Notes under the pieces: generated by a model
The model's database searches: none
Told to the model about the DNA's origin: nothing
Seen by the model: only the letters and a program-made list of their open reading frames with translations
NCBI GenBank assembly: GCA_003132025.1
Contig: PKWJ01000009.1
Span: 76,844 to 131,497 of the forward strand
DNA: 54,654 bases
From: Gammaproteobacteria bacterium
GTDB lineage: Bacteria; Pseudomonadota; Gammaproteobacteria; Steroidobacterales; Steroidobacteraceae
Reading direction: 5' to 3'
Program-made: the position numbers and the translations under genes
Part shown: positions 16,407 to 29,156 of the stretch, one piece after another
Layout of the letters: the number at the start of each line of letters is the position of its first letter
How positions within the stretch are numbered: position 1 is the first letter of the stretch

Positions 16407-16478
16407 GGCAGGGCCTCCGTGCTGATGATGACAGGATCGAAGCGCGTGGAAACTGTCATCAAGGAAACACGACTCAAC

Positions 16479-17279
16479 TCAGGGGGTCTTGGCGGTTTCG
16501 CGTAGCAGCGCATCCAGGTCCCATGCGATGTCCAGGTAGCGACCCGACAGGGCGTCGTATCGGCCGGCCGCGAGCGCCGCCACGACTTCGCAACAGCGGG
16601 CCATGTCGGCGGCCGATTGTTCGGGTGTGCGTCCTTTGAGCATCGCGATGCCCTCCGGAATCCAGCGTTGCGCTTCTTCAGACCCCATCGTGGCCTGAGC
16701 CATGTCGGTGATGATGGTACCGGGCTGAAGCGCGAAAGCGCGGATACCGTTGCCGCGCTGCTCCATATCGACAGTCTCGGTGAGCCGGATCGCGGCGCAT
16801 TTGCCGAGCGCGTAGCCCGACATGTGCGGCACCGGTTGCGTGCCGGCACTGGACACGATGTTGATGATCCGACCGCCCCCGGCACGCCGCATCGCCGGGA
16901 TCACCGCGCTCATCGTCAGCAGTGGCGCGTACTGGTGCAGGTGTTGCGACGCCCACCACTCCTGCGGGTCGACGACGCCGATTGGGCCGAACGGTCCCGG
17001 CGTTCCGGCGTTATTGACCAGCACGCGGACCGGACCGAAGCGCTGGGCTGCACCGTTGATCGCGCCGGCGACCTCGAGCGGTCGGGTCACATCGCAGGCG
17101 AGCGCCAGCGCCGCGCCACCTCGCGCGCGGATGCTTGCCGCGACCGCATCGATGTCCGTTTGGGTGCGCGCCAGCAGCGTGACGGCGGCGCCTTCGGCCG
17201 CCAGTCGCTCGGCGATGGCGCGGCCGATGCCCCGGCCAGCGCCGGTGACGAGGGCAGAGGTATCGTTCAGTGCAGGCAT
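16479..17279 (-). CDS. Short-chain dehydrogenase/reductase
   Basis: A 266-residue classical SDR: cofactor motif VTGAGRGIGRAIAERL, NNAG in VLVNNAGTPGPFG, Ser in NIVSSAGTQP, and active-site Tyr/Lys in SGYALGKCAA. The first 13 bases overlap the end of the GMC gene upstream, and the ALDH gene begins 72 bases after its stop. It probably interconverts a hydroxyl and a keto group with NAD(P) in the same pathway. The cofactor loop TLLARTQ favours NADP-type binding only weakly. Confidence 0.92.
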   Translation of the reverse strand: MPALNDTSALVTGAGRGIGRAIAERLAAEGAAVTLLARTQTDIDAVAASIRARGGAALALACDVTRPLEVAGAINGAAQRFGPVRVLVNNAGTPGPFGPIGVVDPQEWWASQHLHQYAPLLTMSAVIPAMRRAGGGRIINIVSSAGTQPVPHMSGYALGKCAAIRLTETVDMEQRGNGIRAFALQPGTIITDMAQATMGSEEAQRWIPEGIAMLKGRTPEQSAADMARCCEVVAALAAGRYDALSGRYLDIAWDLDALLRETAKTP

Positions 17280-18907
17280 GGTGGCAGCTCCGCCGGCGCC
17301 AGACGTCGGCCGCGAATCAGATCGGCGCCCTTTTCGGCAATCATAATCGTGGGTGCGTTGGTGTTGCCTCCCGGCACGTTCGGCATCACCGAGGCATCGA
17401 TCACTCGCAAGCCCTCGGTGCCGCGTACCTGCAGATCGGCGTCGACTACCGCCTCGGGTTGCCGCTCCGTACCCATGCGACAGGTGCCGACCGGATGCTG
17501 GGTGATCGCGCCAACCTTGAGCACGAAGTCCTCGAGCTGCACATCGCTGTCCACGCCCGTTCCCGGAATCAGCTCCTCACCCACGAAGCGCTGCAGCGCG
17601 GCCTGCGCATAGATGCGGCGCGCGGCGCGGATACCCCGCACCATGCGCTCGAGGTCTGATCGCTGCTGAAACAAATTGAACAGGATGCGCGGCGGCTCGA
17701 GCGGGTCTGCCGAGCGCAGCGCCACGACACCGCGGCTGTCCTGGCGGATCATCGAAACGCCCACGCCGATCACGTGCTCGGGACGCTTTCCGAATACGGG
17801 AAACCAGACGTCACGCGCGCTCATGGCGGCCGCCACACAGGTCAGTTGCATGTCCGGCCGGTCCAGTCCGGGCTCGGTACGGATGAAAACGTGGCCGGCC
17901 GCGCCGTTGGTGGCGAATGGGCCGGTGCCGGCCAGAGCCCAGCGCAGCACCGACAGCGCAGCGCGATCGGCACGCAGTGCGCAGCGGAAGCTCTGCGTGC
18001 GTGCGCGCCACGCCAGCATCAGGAACGGATGCTCGATGAGATTGTGTCCGACGCCCGGCAGGTCGACCCGGGCCCGGATGCCCAGACGCTGAAGCTCGGC
18101 CGCGGGGCCGATGCCCGAGTGCATCAGCAGCACCGGCGATCCGTAAGTGCCGCCGGCGAGGATCACCTGGTGCGCCTGCGCCCTATGCAGCTGGCCGCGG
18201 TGCAGATACTCAATGCCGTGGGCGCGCTGACCCTCGAACAGCACGCGCGTGGCGTGCGCGTGAGTGCGAACGTTCAGGTGCGCACGTCGCATCGCCGGTT
18301 GCAGAAACGTCCGCGCGACGTTGCCGCGTCGTCCGCGACTCACGGTCATCTCCCCGCGCTGAGCGCCTTCGCAGTGCTCGCCGTGGTAGTCGTCGGTCAC
18401 CGGGTAGCCGGCGGCCACGGTCGCCGCGCGCAACTCGGAGTACATCATGCCGTCGGGGATCGCGCACACCTGCATCGGGCCCGCTGCGCCGTGATAGACG
18501 CCTTCCCCCAGCCAGCTGTTCTCAGAGCGCTTGAAGTAGGGCAGCACGTCGGCGTAGCTCCAGCCCGTAAGCCCGGCGCTTGCCCAGTCGTCGTAGTCCA
18601 GCCGGTGCCCGCGCGCGTACACCATGCCATTGATCGCAGTGGAACCGCCGAGGGCTTTGCCGCGCGGTACCTCGACGCGTCGCCCGGCCAGCTGCGGCTC
18701 GGGCTCGCTGACGTAGTTCCAGTTCAGATCGCGCCGCAAAACGTAGTGCGGAAAGGCGATCGGCATGTCCTTGAACCACCCCGTGGCCGCGCCGCCGGCC
18801 TCCAGCAGCAGTACGCGCGTGCCTTTGTCCTCGGTCAAGCGGTTCGCCAGCACGCAGCCGGCCGCACCTGCGCCGACGATGACGTAGTCGAAGACCTCTG
18901 CCGCCAT
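17267..18907 (-). CDS. GMC-family FAD-dependent alcohol oxidoreductase
   Basis: 546 residues. The FAD Rossmann motif is DYVIVGAGAAGCVLANRL, the GMC signature GGSTAINGMVYARGHRLDYD is present, and the catalytic C-terminus has ITQHPVGTCRMG and GGNTNAPTIMIAEKGADL. It belongs to the choline/aryl-alcohol oxidase family that turns alcohols into aldehydes. Its ATG overlaps the EthD stop by one base (TGATG) and its end overlaps the SDR start, so the genes are translated as a unit. It is the second GMC enzyme of the window; the two are clearly different proteins, not a recent duplication. Confidence 0.92.
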   Translation of the reverse strand: MAAEVFDYVIVGAGAAGCVLANRLTEDKGTRVLLLEAGGAATGWFKDMPIAFPHYVLRRDLNWNYVSEPEPQLAGRRVEVPRGKALGGSTAINGMVYARGHRLDYDDWASAGLTGWSYADVLPYFKRSENSWLGEGVYHGAAGPMQVCAIPDGMMYSELRAATVAAGYPVTDDYHGEHCEGAQRGEMTVSRGRRGNVARTFLQPAMRRAHLNVRTHAHATRVLFEGQRAHGIEYLHRGQLHRAQAHQVILAGGTYGSPVLLMHSGIGPAAELQRLGIRARVDLPGVGHNLIEHPFLMLAWRARTQSFRCALRADRAALSVLRWALAGTGPFATNGAAGHVFIRTEPGLDRPDMQLTCVAAAMSARDVWFPVFGKRPEHVIGVGVSMIRQDSRGVVALRSADPLEPPRILFNLFQQRSDLERMVRGIRAARRIYAQAALQRFVGEELIPGTGVDSDVQLEDFVLKVGAITQHPVGTCRMGTERQPEAVVDADLQVRGTEGLRVIDASVMPNVPGGNTNAPTIMIAEKGADLIRGRRLAPAELPPCLH

Positions 18908-19230
18908 CAGCCAGCCGGGCCGGTATAGCAGACCTCGTCGGTCTGAAACGTTGGCATCACCTTGGTGAACAGCGGTACCTCGTCGATCAGCTCCTGGGCG
19001 CGCAGCGCCATGGCCTTCTGGTAGCCCTCCCAGTCGGCGATCCAGATGCTGATCACGGCGGTATACAGCGGCGCGGAGCCGTCGGGGTTGGGTGTGCCGC
19101 GGCGCACCTCGATGCGGTGCAGGCTCCGGCCGAGGATGTCCTCGATCAGTGGGGCGTGGCGCCGGAGATAGAACTCATGGTCGAACGCCTCGTTGTCTTT
19201 GGACGGATAGAACACGGTGATGCATTTCAT
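18907..19230 (-). CDS. EthD-domain protein
   Basis: 107 residues from the ATG at 19230, with GGAG nine bases ahead; the longer frame runs into tRNA-Pro and is rejected. MKCITVFYPSKDNEAFDHEF, then YLRRHAPLIEDIL, is the usual start of an EthD-type ferredoxin-like fold, and the end (KVMPTFQTDEVCYT) fits too. EthD proteins accompany oxidative degradation gene sets, where their exact role is often unclear. It is the first gene of the operon EthD-GMC-SDR-ALDH-decarboxylase. Confidence 0.8.
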   Translation of the reverse strand: MKCITVFYPSKDNEAFDHEFYLRRHAPLIEDILGRSLHRIEVRRGTPNPDGSAPLYTAVISIWIADWEGYQKAMALRAQELIDEVPLFTKVMPTFQTDEVCYTGPAG

Positions 19231-19253
19231 GCTGGCAGGCTCCGCAGAATATT

Positions 19254-19330
19254 TGGTCGGAGCGCCGAGATTTGAACTCGGGACCCCTTGCACCCCATGC
19301 AAGTGCGCTACCAGACTGCGCCACGCTCCG
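19254..19330 (-). tRNA. tRNA-Pro (GGG)
   Basis: A 77-base cloverleaf with encoded CCA. The acceptor stem is CGGAGCG/CGCTCCG and discriminator A. The anticodon arm is CTTGC-ATGGGGT-GCAAG, giving anticodon GGG, and the T arm contains GTTCAAATC. It lies between the EthD gene and the merR-like gene on the same strand. Confidence 0.97.
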
Positions 19331-19360
19331 ACACGATTTGTTCTTTTTGTAACGACTACA

Positions 19361-19378
19361 GCGCCACTCCGGTGGCGC
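19361..19378 (-). terminator. Possible hairpin after the translation-factor operon
   Basis: A perfect seven-pair stem GCGCCAC/GTGGCGC with a four-base loop lies between the MerR-type gene and tRNA-Pro. The bases that follow on the minus strand (TGTAGTCGTTAC) are not a run of T, so it may be a weak or Rho-assisted terminator, or a processing site ahead of the tRNA. Confidence 0.35.
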
Positions 19379-19404
19379 CCCGCCCCAAGATCATACGCGC
19401 TTTT

Positions 19405-19761
19405 TTAGCGCCGCAGGATCCGCATCACGTCTTCGAGTTCCGTGCGCAGCTGGCGCACGATCTGCTGGCTCTGGGTGATGTCGGTGCGCGCTTCATCGCC
19501 GGTGAGCTTGTTGCGTGCGCCCCCGATCGTGAAGCCTTGCTCGTATAACAGACTGCGTATCTGCCGGATGACGATCACGTCCTGGCGCTGGTAGTAGCGG
19601 CGATTGCCGCGCCGCTTGACCGGCTTGAGCTGCGGAAACTCCTGTTCCCAGTAACGCAGCACGTGCGGCTTGACGCCGCACAGTTCACTCACCTCGCCGA
19701 TGGTGAAATAGCGCTTGCCGGGAATCGCCGGCAGCTCGTTGTTATTCCTTGCTTCCAGCAT
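19405..19761 (-). CDS. MerR-family transcriptional regulator downstream of ihfA
   Basis: 118 residues. An N-terminal winged HTH of the MerR type, [20 protein letters not shown], is followed by [21 protein letters not shown] and a coiled helix for dimerisation. There is no Cys-based effector site. A MerR-like protein of this length right after ihfA is a common arrangement in Gammaproteobacteria. Its start overlaps the end of ihfA by 20 bases. Target unknown. Confidence 0.88.
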   Translation of the reverse strand: MLEARNNNELPAIPGKRYFTIGEVSELCGVKPHVLRYWEQEFPQLKPVKRRGNRRYYQRQDVIVIRQIRSLLYEQGFTIGGARNKLTGDEARTDITQSQQIVRQLRTELEDVMRILRR

Positions 19762-20041
19762 AGGCTTCGACGCGTGCTTTGAGTTTCTGACCCGGTCGGA
19801 ACGTCACCACGCGCCGCGCGCTGATCGGGATCTCCTCGCCAGTTTTCGGATTGCGGCCGGGCCGCTGGTTTTTATCGCGCAGATCGAAATTGCCGAAACC
19901 GGACAATTTTACCTGCTCGCCCTGCGACAATGCACCGCGCACCTCTTCAAAGAAAAGGTCCACGAGCTCGCGTGCTTCACGTTTGTTGAGACCGAGTTGA
20001 TTGAACAATGCCTCGGCCATCTCAGCTTTGGTCAGAGCCAT
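19742..20041 (-). CDS. ihfA: Integration host factor alpha subunit
   Basis: 99 residues with the full DNABII pattern: [60 protein letters not shown] with the DNA-intercalating Pro arm, and [16 protein letters not shown] bends DNA sharply and helps replication, recombination and sigma-54 promoters. It follows pheT by five bases, as in E. coli and relatives. Confidence 0.97.
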   Translation of the reverse strand: MALTKAEMAEALFNQLGLNKREARELVDLFFEEVRGALSQGEQVKLSGFGNFDLRDKNQRPGRNPKTGEEIPISARRVVTFRPGQKLKARVEAYAGSKE

Positions 20042-20046
20042 CGACT

Positions 20047-23579
<3,533 letters not shown>

Positions 23580-23942
23580 TCAGGCCGCAGCGATACCGGC
23601 TTTCGCCTGCTCCGCGATGGCGGCAAAGGCGTTGGCATCGTTCATCGCCAGATCCGCCAGCACCTTGCGGTCGATCGTCAGCCCCGCCTTGTGCAGGCCC
23701 TGGATCAGACGGCTATAGGACAGGCCGTGCACGCGTGCCGCGGCATTGATGCGCATGATCCACAGCGCCCGGAACTCGCGCTTCTTCACCCGCCGGTCGC
23801 GGTACGCATACTGGCCGGCCTTGATGACCGCCTGCTTGGCGGCACGATAGACCTTGCGCCGCGCGTTGTAATAACCCTTGGCCTTGCCAAGGACCTTCTT
23901 GTGCCGACGTCCAGCTGTGACGCCGCGTTTGACTCTTGCCAT
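23580..23942 (-). CDS. rplT: 50S ribosomal protein L20
   Basis: 120 residues, [20 protein letters not shown] onward, the standard L20 length and sequence, with [20 protein letters not shown] in the middle. It assembles early onto 23S rRNA and in many bacteria represses its own operon by binding leader RNA. The gap after rpmI is 19 bases. Confidence 0.98.
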   Translation of the reverse strand: MARVKRGVTAGRRHKKVLGKAKGYYNARRKVYRAAKQAVIKAGQYAYRDRRVKKREFRALWIMRINAAARVHGLSYSRLIQGLHKAGLTIDRKVLADLAMNDANAFAAIAEQAKAGIAAA

Positions 23943-23961
23943 GTTGGAACTCCGCTAGGCG

Positions 23962-24165
23962 TTACTTGTGGTTGGGCAGCAGCTGCAGGAGACGATTGAC
24001 ATCGCTCTTGTCCACGAGACTGCTGCCTCCCGAGCGTGCATGGCGCTTGCGCTTGGAGTCCTTGTGGCCGAGATTATGGCGTCGACCGGACGCGTACCCT
24101 TTGAAGCCGTTCGCTGTCTTGCGGAAACGCTTCGCCGCGGCCCGGTTGGTTTTCAACTTGGGCAT
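23962..24165 (-). CDS. rpmI: 50S ribosomal protein L35
   Basis: 67 residues starting MPKLKTNRAAAKRFRKTANG. The frame is open from a GTG at 24171, but TAAGGAG ends directly before that codon, so the ATG at 24165 with normal spacing is the start. The protein is small, very basic and typical in length. It lies between infC and rplT as in most bacteria. Confidence 0.97.
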   Translation of the reverse strand: MPKLKTNRAAAKRFRKTANGFKGYASGRRHNLGHKDSKRKRHARSGGSSLVDKSDVNRLLQLLPNHK

Positions 24166-24284
24166 GATCACTCCTTACATTGTTGCCAGAGTTCGCAAGG
24201 CGCTGCCCGCCCGGTAGAGGCTTGCAGTACCCGCTTGCTCGCGGATCGCGCGTCAGCGGCTGTTCAGGCCGACTGTGCGCGCAA

Positions 24285-24806
24285 TCACTTCTTTTTCGGT
24301 GCAAACAGCATCACCATCTGCCTGCCTTCCATCAGCGGGTTCTGTTCGACCACGCTGTGCGAAGCGAGGTCGCCCTGTACCCGATCCAGCAGCTTGCGGC
24401 CGATGTCCTGATGCACCATCTCACGGCCGCGGAACCTCAAGGTCACCTTGGCCTTATCACCCTCGGACAGGAAGCGGATCAGATTACGCAGTTTGACCTG
24501 GTAGTCCGCCTCTTCCGTGCCTGGACGAAACTTCACTTCCTTGACATGAATCTGCTTCTGCTTGCGCTTGGCAGAGTGCGCCTTCTTGTTCTGCTCGAAC
24601 AGGAATTTGCCGTAATCCATGACCCGCACCACCGGCGGTTCAGCCGTGGGCGAGACTTCTACGAGATCCAGCTCTGCTGAGGCGGCCAACTGCATCGCTT
24701 CCGCGCGCGTCATGACACCCGCCTGTCCTCCATCTGCTCCGATCACCCGCACCGTGGGCGACGTAATGTCCTCATTACGCCGGACCCGCTTCGATGAAAT
24801 GGCTAT
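24285..24806 (-). CDS. infC: Translation initiation factor IF-3 with AUA/AUU start
   Basis: The conserved body ([19 protein letters not shown] ... [17 protein letters not shown] ... [17 protein letters not shown]) is complete. A GTG at 24752 would cut off the conserved [15 protein letters not shown] start, which is encoded in frame upstream. Going back, the frame holds AUU at 24800 and AUA at 24806, and then meets the TGA that ends thrS. No AUG, GUG or UUG is available before the conserved region. A GGAGGA at 24819-24814 lies 7 bases from AUA and 13 from AUU. IF-3 discriminates against such codons, so a non-standard start gives autoregulation, as known for the AUU of E. coli infC. The product is about 173 (or 171) residues. 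Confidence 0.93.
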   Translation of the reverse strand: MAISSKRVRRNEDITSPTVRVIGADGGQAGVMTRAEAMQLAASAELDLVEVSPTAEPPVVRVMDYGKFLFEQNKKAHSAKRKQKQIHVKEVKFRPGTEEADYQVKLRNLIRFLSEGDKAKVTLRFRGREMVHQDIGRKLLDRVQGDLASHSVVEQNPLMEGRQMVMLFAPKKK

Positions 24807-24809
24807 ATA

Positions 24810-26738
24810 TCAATCCTCCAAAGTTCGGCGCCCGTGGCTCTCGATCTCGGCGCGCAAACGTTCCGTGAACGTCTGCGGCGTCATCGCGCCCAGATCCTTG
24901 CCACTGCGGGAGCGCACTGAAATCAGATTCGCTGCAACCTCTTTGTCCCCGGCTACCAATAGGTAGGGTACCCGCTGCAGCGTGTGGTCGCGGATCTTAA
25001 AGCCCACCTTTTCATTGCGCAAGTCAATCTGGACCAGAACCCCCTGATTTTTCAGGAAATCCGCAGTCTCAAGCACATACGGGTGCTGGCGGTCGGTGAT
25101 TCCCATGACTACCACCTGCACCGGGGCAAGCCAGGCCGGCAGCCGGCCGGCGTGGTGCTCCAAAAGGATGCCGTAAAACCTCTCGAGCGAACCGAATATC
25201 GCCCGATGCAGCATCACCGGGGTGCGCCTGGCGCTGTGGTCGTCGATGTAGTGCGCCCCCAGCCGGCCCGGCATGTTCAGGTCAACCTGCAGCGTGCCGC
25301 ACTGCCAGTCCCGGCCGATCGCGTCTCTTAATACAAATTCGAGCTTGGGACCATAAAACGCGCCCTCACCACGATTCAGGCTGTACTCGATGCCGGCCGC
25401 GCCGGATGCATCCCGCAGCGCGCGCTCGGCCTTGTCCCAGACTTCATCAGCCCCCACGCGTTTGGTGGGACGATCCGAGAACTTGATGCCCACGTCCTCG
25501 AAGCCAAAGTCCTTATAGATATCGAGAATCAGCCGCGTGCTGGCGACCGCCTCGGAGGTGATCTGCTCCTCGGTCACGAAGATGTGCGCATCGTCCTGTG
25601 TAAAAGCGCGCACGCGCATCAGGCCGTGCAGCGCTCCGGAGGGTTCGTAGCGGTGCACCTTGCCGAATTCCGCATAGCGCACCGGCAGCTGGTGATAGCT
25701 CTTGATGCCCTGCTTGAAAATCTGCACGTGGCCCGGGCAGTTCATCGGCTTGATCGCATACACCCGGTCATCCGGCGTGCGCGTGGTGTACATGTTCTCG
25801 CCGAACGTGGCCCAGTGACCGGACGCTTCCCACAGGCTCCGGTCCATCAACTCGGGTCCATTGACCTCCTGAAAACCAGCCGCGGTCTGCTTGTCACGCA
25901 TGTACTGGATCAGCGTCTGAAACACCTGCCAACCCTTGGGGTGCCAGAACACCGCTCCCGGAGCCTCCTCCTGCATGTGGAACAGGTCCAGTTCGCGGCC
26001 AATTTTGCGGTGATCGCGCTTCTCGGCCTCCTCCAGCCGATGCAGGTAGGCATCGAGCTGCTTCTGGTCCGGCCAGGCGGTGCCGTAGATCCGCTGCAGC
26101 ATCTCGTTGCGCGAATCCCCGCGCCAGTAAGCCCCGGCGAGTTTCATCAGCTTGAAAGCCTTGAGTTTGCCGGTGGACGGCACGTGGGGCCCGCGGCACA
26201 GATCGACCCAATCGCCCTGGCCGTAGAGGCTGATCGGCTCGCCGGCGGGAATCGCCTGGATGATCTCGGCCTTGTAGTTCTCGCCCATGTCGCGAAACAG
26301 CCGGACCGCATCGTCGCGCGCCATCACGCGGCGGCTGACCTTCTCGTCGGCCTTCGCCAGCTCCTTCATGCGCACTTCAATGGCCGCAAGGTCCTCCGGC
26401 GTGAACGCGCGCTGATAGGCGAAGTCGTAATAAAAGCCGTCCTCGATCGTAGGTCCGATGGTGACCTGGGCCTCGGGGAACAGCTGCTTGACCGCCTGCG
26501 CCAGCAGGTGCGCGGTCGAATGACGGATGACTTCCAGGCCTTCCGGGTCGCGATCGGTGACTATGCTGACCGCCGCGTCGCGCTCGACGACGAACGAGGT
26601 GTCGACCAGTTTGCCGTCAACGCGCCCGGCGAGCGCTGCGCGTGCGAGACCTGAACCAATGGTGGCTGCGACTTCGGCGACGCTGACGGCGCGCTCGTAG
26701 CTGCGCTGGCTGCCGTCAGGCAAGGTAATAACAGGCAC
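24810..26738 (-). CDS. thrS: Threonyl-tRNA synthetase
   Basis: 642 residues, the normal length. The TGS domain begins [20 protein letters not shown], followed by the editing domain with [16 protein letters not shown] and the Zn-dependent class II core ([11 protein letters not shown] with a Zn-ligand Cys). The C-terminal anticodon-binding domain contains [20 protein letters not shown]. The start codon is GTG and no convincing Shine-Dalgarno precedes it. It heads the operon thrS-infC-rpmI-rplT-pheS-pheT-ihfA-merR; its stop lies inside the infC initiation region. Confidence 0.97.
   Translation of the reverse strand: MPVITLPDGSQRSYERAVSVAEVAATIGSGLARAALAGRVDGKLVDTSFVVERDAAVSIVTDRDPEGLEVIRHSTAHLLAQAVKQLFPEAQVTIGPTIEDGFYYDFAYQRAFTPEDLAAIEVRMKELAKADEKVSRRVMARDDAVRLFRDMGENYKAEIIQAIPAGEPISLYGQGDWVDLCRGPHVPSTGKLKAFKLMKLAGAYWRGDSRNEMLQRIYGTAWPDQKQLDAYLHRLEEAEKRDHRKIGRELDLFHMQEEAPGAVFWHPKGWQVFQTLIQYMRDKQTAAGFQEVNGPELMDRSLWEASGHWATFGENMYTTRTPDDRVYAIKPMNCPGHVQIFKQGIKSYHQLPVRYAEFGKVHRYEPSGALHGLMRVRAFTQDDAHIFVTEEQITSEAVASTRLILDIYKDFGFEDVGIKFSDRPTKRVGADEVWDKAERALRDASGAAGIEYSLNRGEGAFYGPKLEFVLRDAIGRDWQCGTLQVDLNMPGRLGAHYIDDHSARRTPVMLHRAIFGSLERFYGILLEHHAGRLPAWLAPVQVVVMGITDRQHPYVLETADFLKNQGVLVQIDLRNEKVGFKIRDHTLQRVPYLLVAGDKEVAANLISVRSRSGKDLGAMTPQTFTERLRAEIESHGRRTLED
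24814..24819 (-). promoter_or_regulatory. infC ribosome binding site inside the end of thrS
   Basis: GGAGGA on the minus strand from 24819 to 24814, placed two bases before the thrS stop. Its spacing favours AUA at 24806 over AUU at 24800 as the infC start. Confidence 0.65.
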
Positions 26739-26840
26739 TGTGGGAAGATCGATGGGGCGTTATCGCAGGACCGCTGGGGTAGACGCAGATTCTCACACAC
26801 GGGTGCAAGCCGCAGCAACTTAAGGCAAGATCCTCGCGCC

Positions 26841-27575
26841 ATGCCGCATCGGTCCGTCGTCGCATTCATCGCCGTCATGATCCTGATCGCGGCGCCGCCA
26901 ACCCGGGCGGCGCTGGCCCAGGCGGCGCCAGGCCGCGAAGCCCGGCCCGCGATCATCCTTCTGGTCGGCGCGAGCGGCATGATCGGATCCCGTATCCTTG
27001 CCGAGGCCGCGGGCCGCGGACATCCGGTCATCGCCGCCGCCAGACATCCGGAGCGCATTGCAGCCGGAACGAACATTCGGGCGGTGCAACTCGACGCCAC
27101 CGATGTCCAGGCCTTCATCGTGCTTGCCAGGCATGCCGACGTCATCGTGATCGCGACCAGCCCGCGCGGCGGCGGCGATCCGTTCAAGGAGGCGAAGGCG
27201 GTAGGCGACGCGGCCATCGCTGCGGCGCGCGCCACCGGCAAGCGCCTCATTGTCGTCGGCGGCGCGGGCAGTCTCAGCCTGCCCGACGGCCGGCCAGTCG
27301 CCGACACGCTGCCGGCCGCCTACCGCGGCGAAGCGCTGGCGATGCGCGCTGTTCTGGATTCGTTGAAGGCCAGCGATGTCGACTGGACTTTCTTCAGTCC
27401 GGCATTCTCAATCGCACCGGGACAGCGTACCGGCCAATATCGACTCGGTACCACCACCTTGCTGTCGGACCAAAACGGCAACAGCCGCATCAGCGCGGAG
27501 GATTACGCCAAGGCTCTGGTCGACGAAGTGGAGTCGCCGGCTCATGAGCGCGCGCAGATGACGATTGCTTACTGA
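26841..27575 (+). CDS. Exported NAD(P)-binding Rossmann protein (NmrA/SDR-like)
   Basis: 244 residues. The first ~33 look like a Sec signal peptide: VVAFIAVMILIAAPP followed by TRAALAQAAPG with an Ala-x-Ala cleavage site. The rest is a COG2910-type Rossmann fold: IILLVGASGMIGSRILAEAA, an acidic VQLDATDVQAF, KRLIVVGGAGSLSLPDG and the SAEDYAKALVDEV end. Family members bind NAD(P)H and act in the cytoplasm, so a signal peptide is unusual. It is divergent from thrS across about 100 bases. Function unknown. Confidence 0.75.
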   Translation: MPHRSVVAFIAVMILIAAPPTRAALAQAAPGREARPAIILLVGASGMIGSRILAEAAGRGHPVIAAARHPERIAAGTNIRAVQLDATDVQAFIVLARHADVIVIATSPRGGGDPFKEAKAVGDAAIAAARATGKRLIVVGGAGSLSLPDGRPVADTLPAAYRGEALAMRAVLDSLKASDVDWTFFSPAFSIAPGQRTGQYRLGTTTLLSDQNGNSRISAEDYAKALVDEVESPAHERAQMTIAY

Positions 27576-27582
27576 CCATGCG

Positions 27583-29149
27583 ATGAGCGCTGACGACCCG
27601 CAGCTGCGGCTGGAAGCGGCACTGGAGCAGGAGCGCCGACCTCATCGGCAAGACCGACTTCGACTTCTTCCCGCGGGAAATGGCCGCGGGTTTCTTCGCC
27701 GATGAGCAGCTGATCGTGCGTACCGGCCGACCGCTGATCGATCGCGACGAGCTGGCACTGGACCGATTCACCGGCACGGTGCGGCACATATCGACCTCGA
27801 AGATTCCGCTGCGCGACAAAGCCGGCAACGTAGTCGGCATCGTCGGCATCGGTCGTGACATCACCGAGCGCAAGCTGGCCGACGAGCGCATCCGCCACCT
27901 CGCGACCCACGACTCGCTTACCGAGCTGCCCAACCGCGCCTACTTCAGCGAGCGGCTGAATGCACTGATCGGCGGCTCGCAAGGCAAGGACGTTCGCTAA
28001 GCCGGCGACGCGCTGCTGAAGCAGGCCGCCGCCCGCCTGCGCGACAGCGTGCGGCTCGATGATGTCGTGGCCCGACTCGGGGGCGATGAATTCGTGGTGC
28101 TGTGCCAGGAAGCGTCGGACCTCAAGCAGATCGACGCCGTGGCGGCAAGGATGGTGCGGTCGCTGACCGCACCATTGCAGCTGCTGGACCACGAGTGCCG
28201 CGTCAGCGCCAGCGTCGGCATCGCCATCTTTCCCATCGACGGCGATTCCGAGCGTGCGCTGATGAAAAGCGCCGATACCGCGATGTACACCGCCAAGCAG
28301 GAGGGCAAGAACAACTACCGCTTCTTCTCCAGCCGCCTGAAAACCGAGTCGCTGGAACGGGTGCTGCTGGAGAATGAATTGCGCCATGCGATCGCGCGCA
28401 ACGAATTCCTGATCCACTACCTCGCCAAATTCGACCTCAAGACGCGCTCCATCTCCGGTGCCGAAGCGCTGCTGCGCTGGCATCATCCGGATCTGGGCAT
28501 CATCGCACCGGCCCGGTTCATACCGTTGGCCGAGGAGACCGGCCTGATCGTCCCGATCGGCGCCTGGATGCTCAAGGCCGTATGCGCTCAGCACATGGCC
28601 TGGCAACGCGAGGGCTTCCCTTCGTTGTGCATGTCGGTCAATCTGGCGCCGCGGCAATTTCACGACGAGCACCTGGTAGCGACCGTACTATCGGCGCTGG
28701 CCGAATCCGGCATGGCGGCCAACATGCTGGAACTCGAGATCTCCGAGGCGACGCTGATGCAGGACAGCCAGCACACCGCCGCAACGTTGGCGAGCCTCAG
28801 GCGCAGCGGCGTGCGGGTGGCGATCGACAACTTCGGCGCCAGCTACGTATCGCTCGCCAACATCCAGCGCTATCCGATCAACACCCTGAAGATCGATCGC
28901 TCGCTGATGCGCGACATGGACCAGAATGCGGAAAACCGGCTCATCACCGAAGCCATCATCGCGCTGGGCAAGTCATTGAGCGTGACGGTGATCGCCGCGG
29001 GCGTGGAAACGCGACGCCAGGCGGCGTTCCTGCGCGAGCAGGCCTGCGATGCCATGCAGGGGTTCTACGTGAATGAGCCGTCGGTTGCGGCCGATTTCAC
29101 CAGGCTGCTGCACCACCAGGCGCAGATGTGCGTCCGCAAGCCCGAATAA
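27583..29149 (+). pseudogene. Broken PAS-GGDEF-EAL protein
   Basis: Three pieces of one gene remain. An ATG at 27583 opens frame 1 with MSADDPQLRLEAALEQERR. A change of frame near 27635 leads into a PAS C-terminal half (DLIGKTDFDFFPREMAAG ... VVGIVGIGRDITERK), so its N-terminal half is lost. The GGDEF domain starts normally (THDSLTELPNRAYFSERL) but hits an in-frame TAA at 27998-28000 and resumes in the same frame at AGDALLKQAAARL, lacking about 20 residues that include the metal-binding DLDxFKxIND. LGGDEFVVL and a full-length EAL domain follow. In the EAL domain AEALLRW is kept, but the metal-binding DDFGTGYS reads DNFGASYV. The piece from 28049 could still be translated from a GTG. Confidence 0.82.
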
Positions 29150-29156
29150 AAATCCG

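Noticed and set aside
17267-18907. GMC genes at 7619 and 17267 as a recent duplication
   Set aside because: Their shared motifs are family-wide; the remaining sequence and lengths differ too much for a recent copy.
25584-26654. 356-residue plus-strand ORF
   Set aside because: Antisense to thrS, no motifs or ribosome site.
27569-28672. 367-residue minus-strand ORF
   Set aside because: Shadow of the GGDEF-EAL pseudogene; long only because GC-rich codons give few stops.
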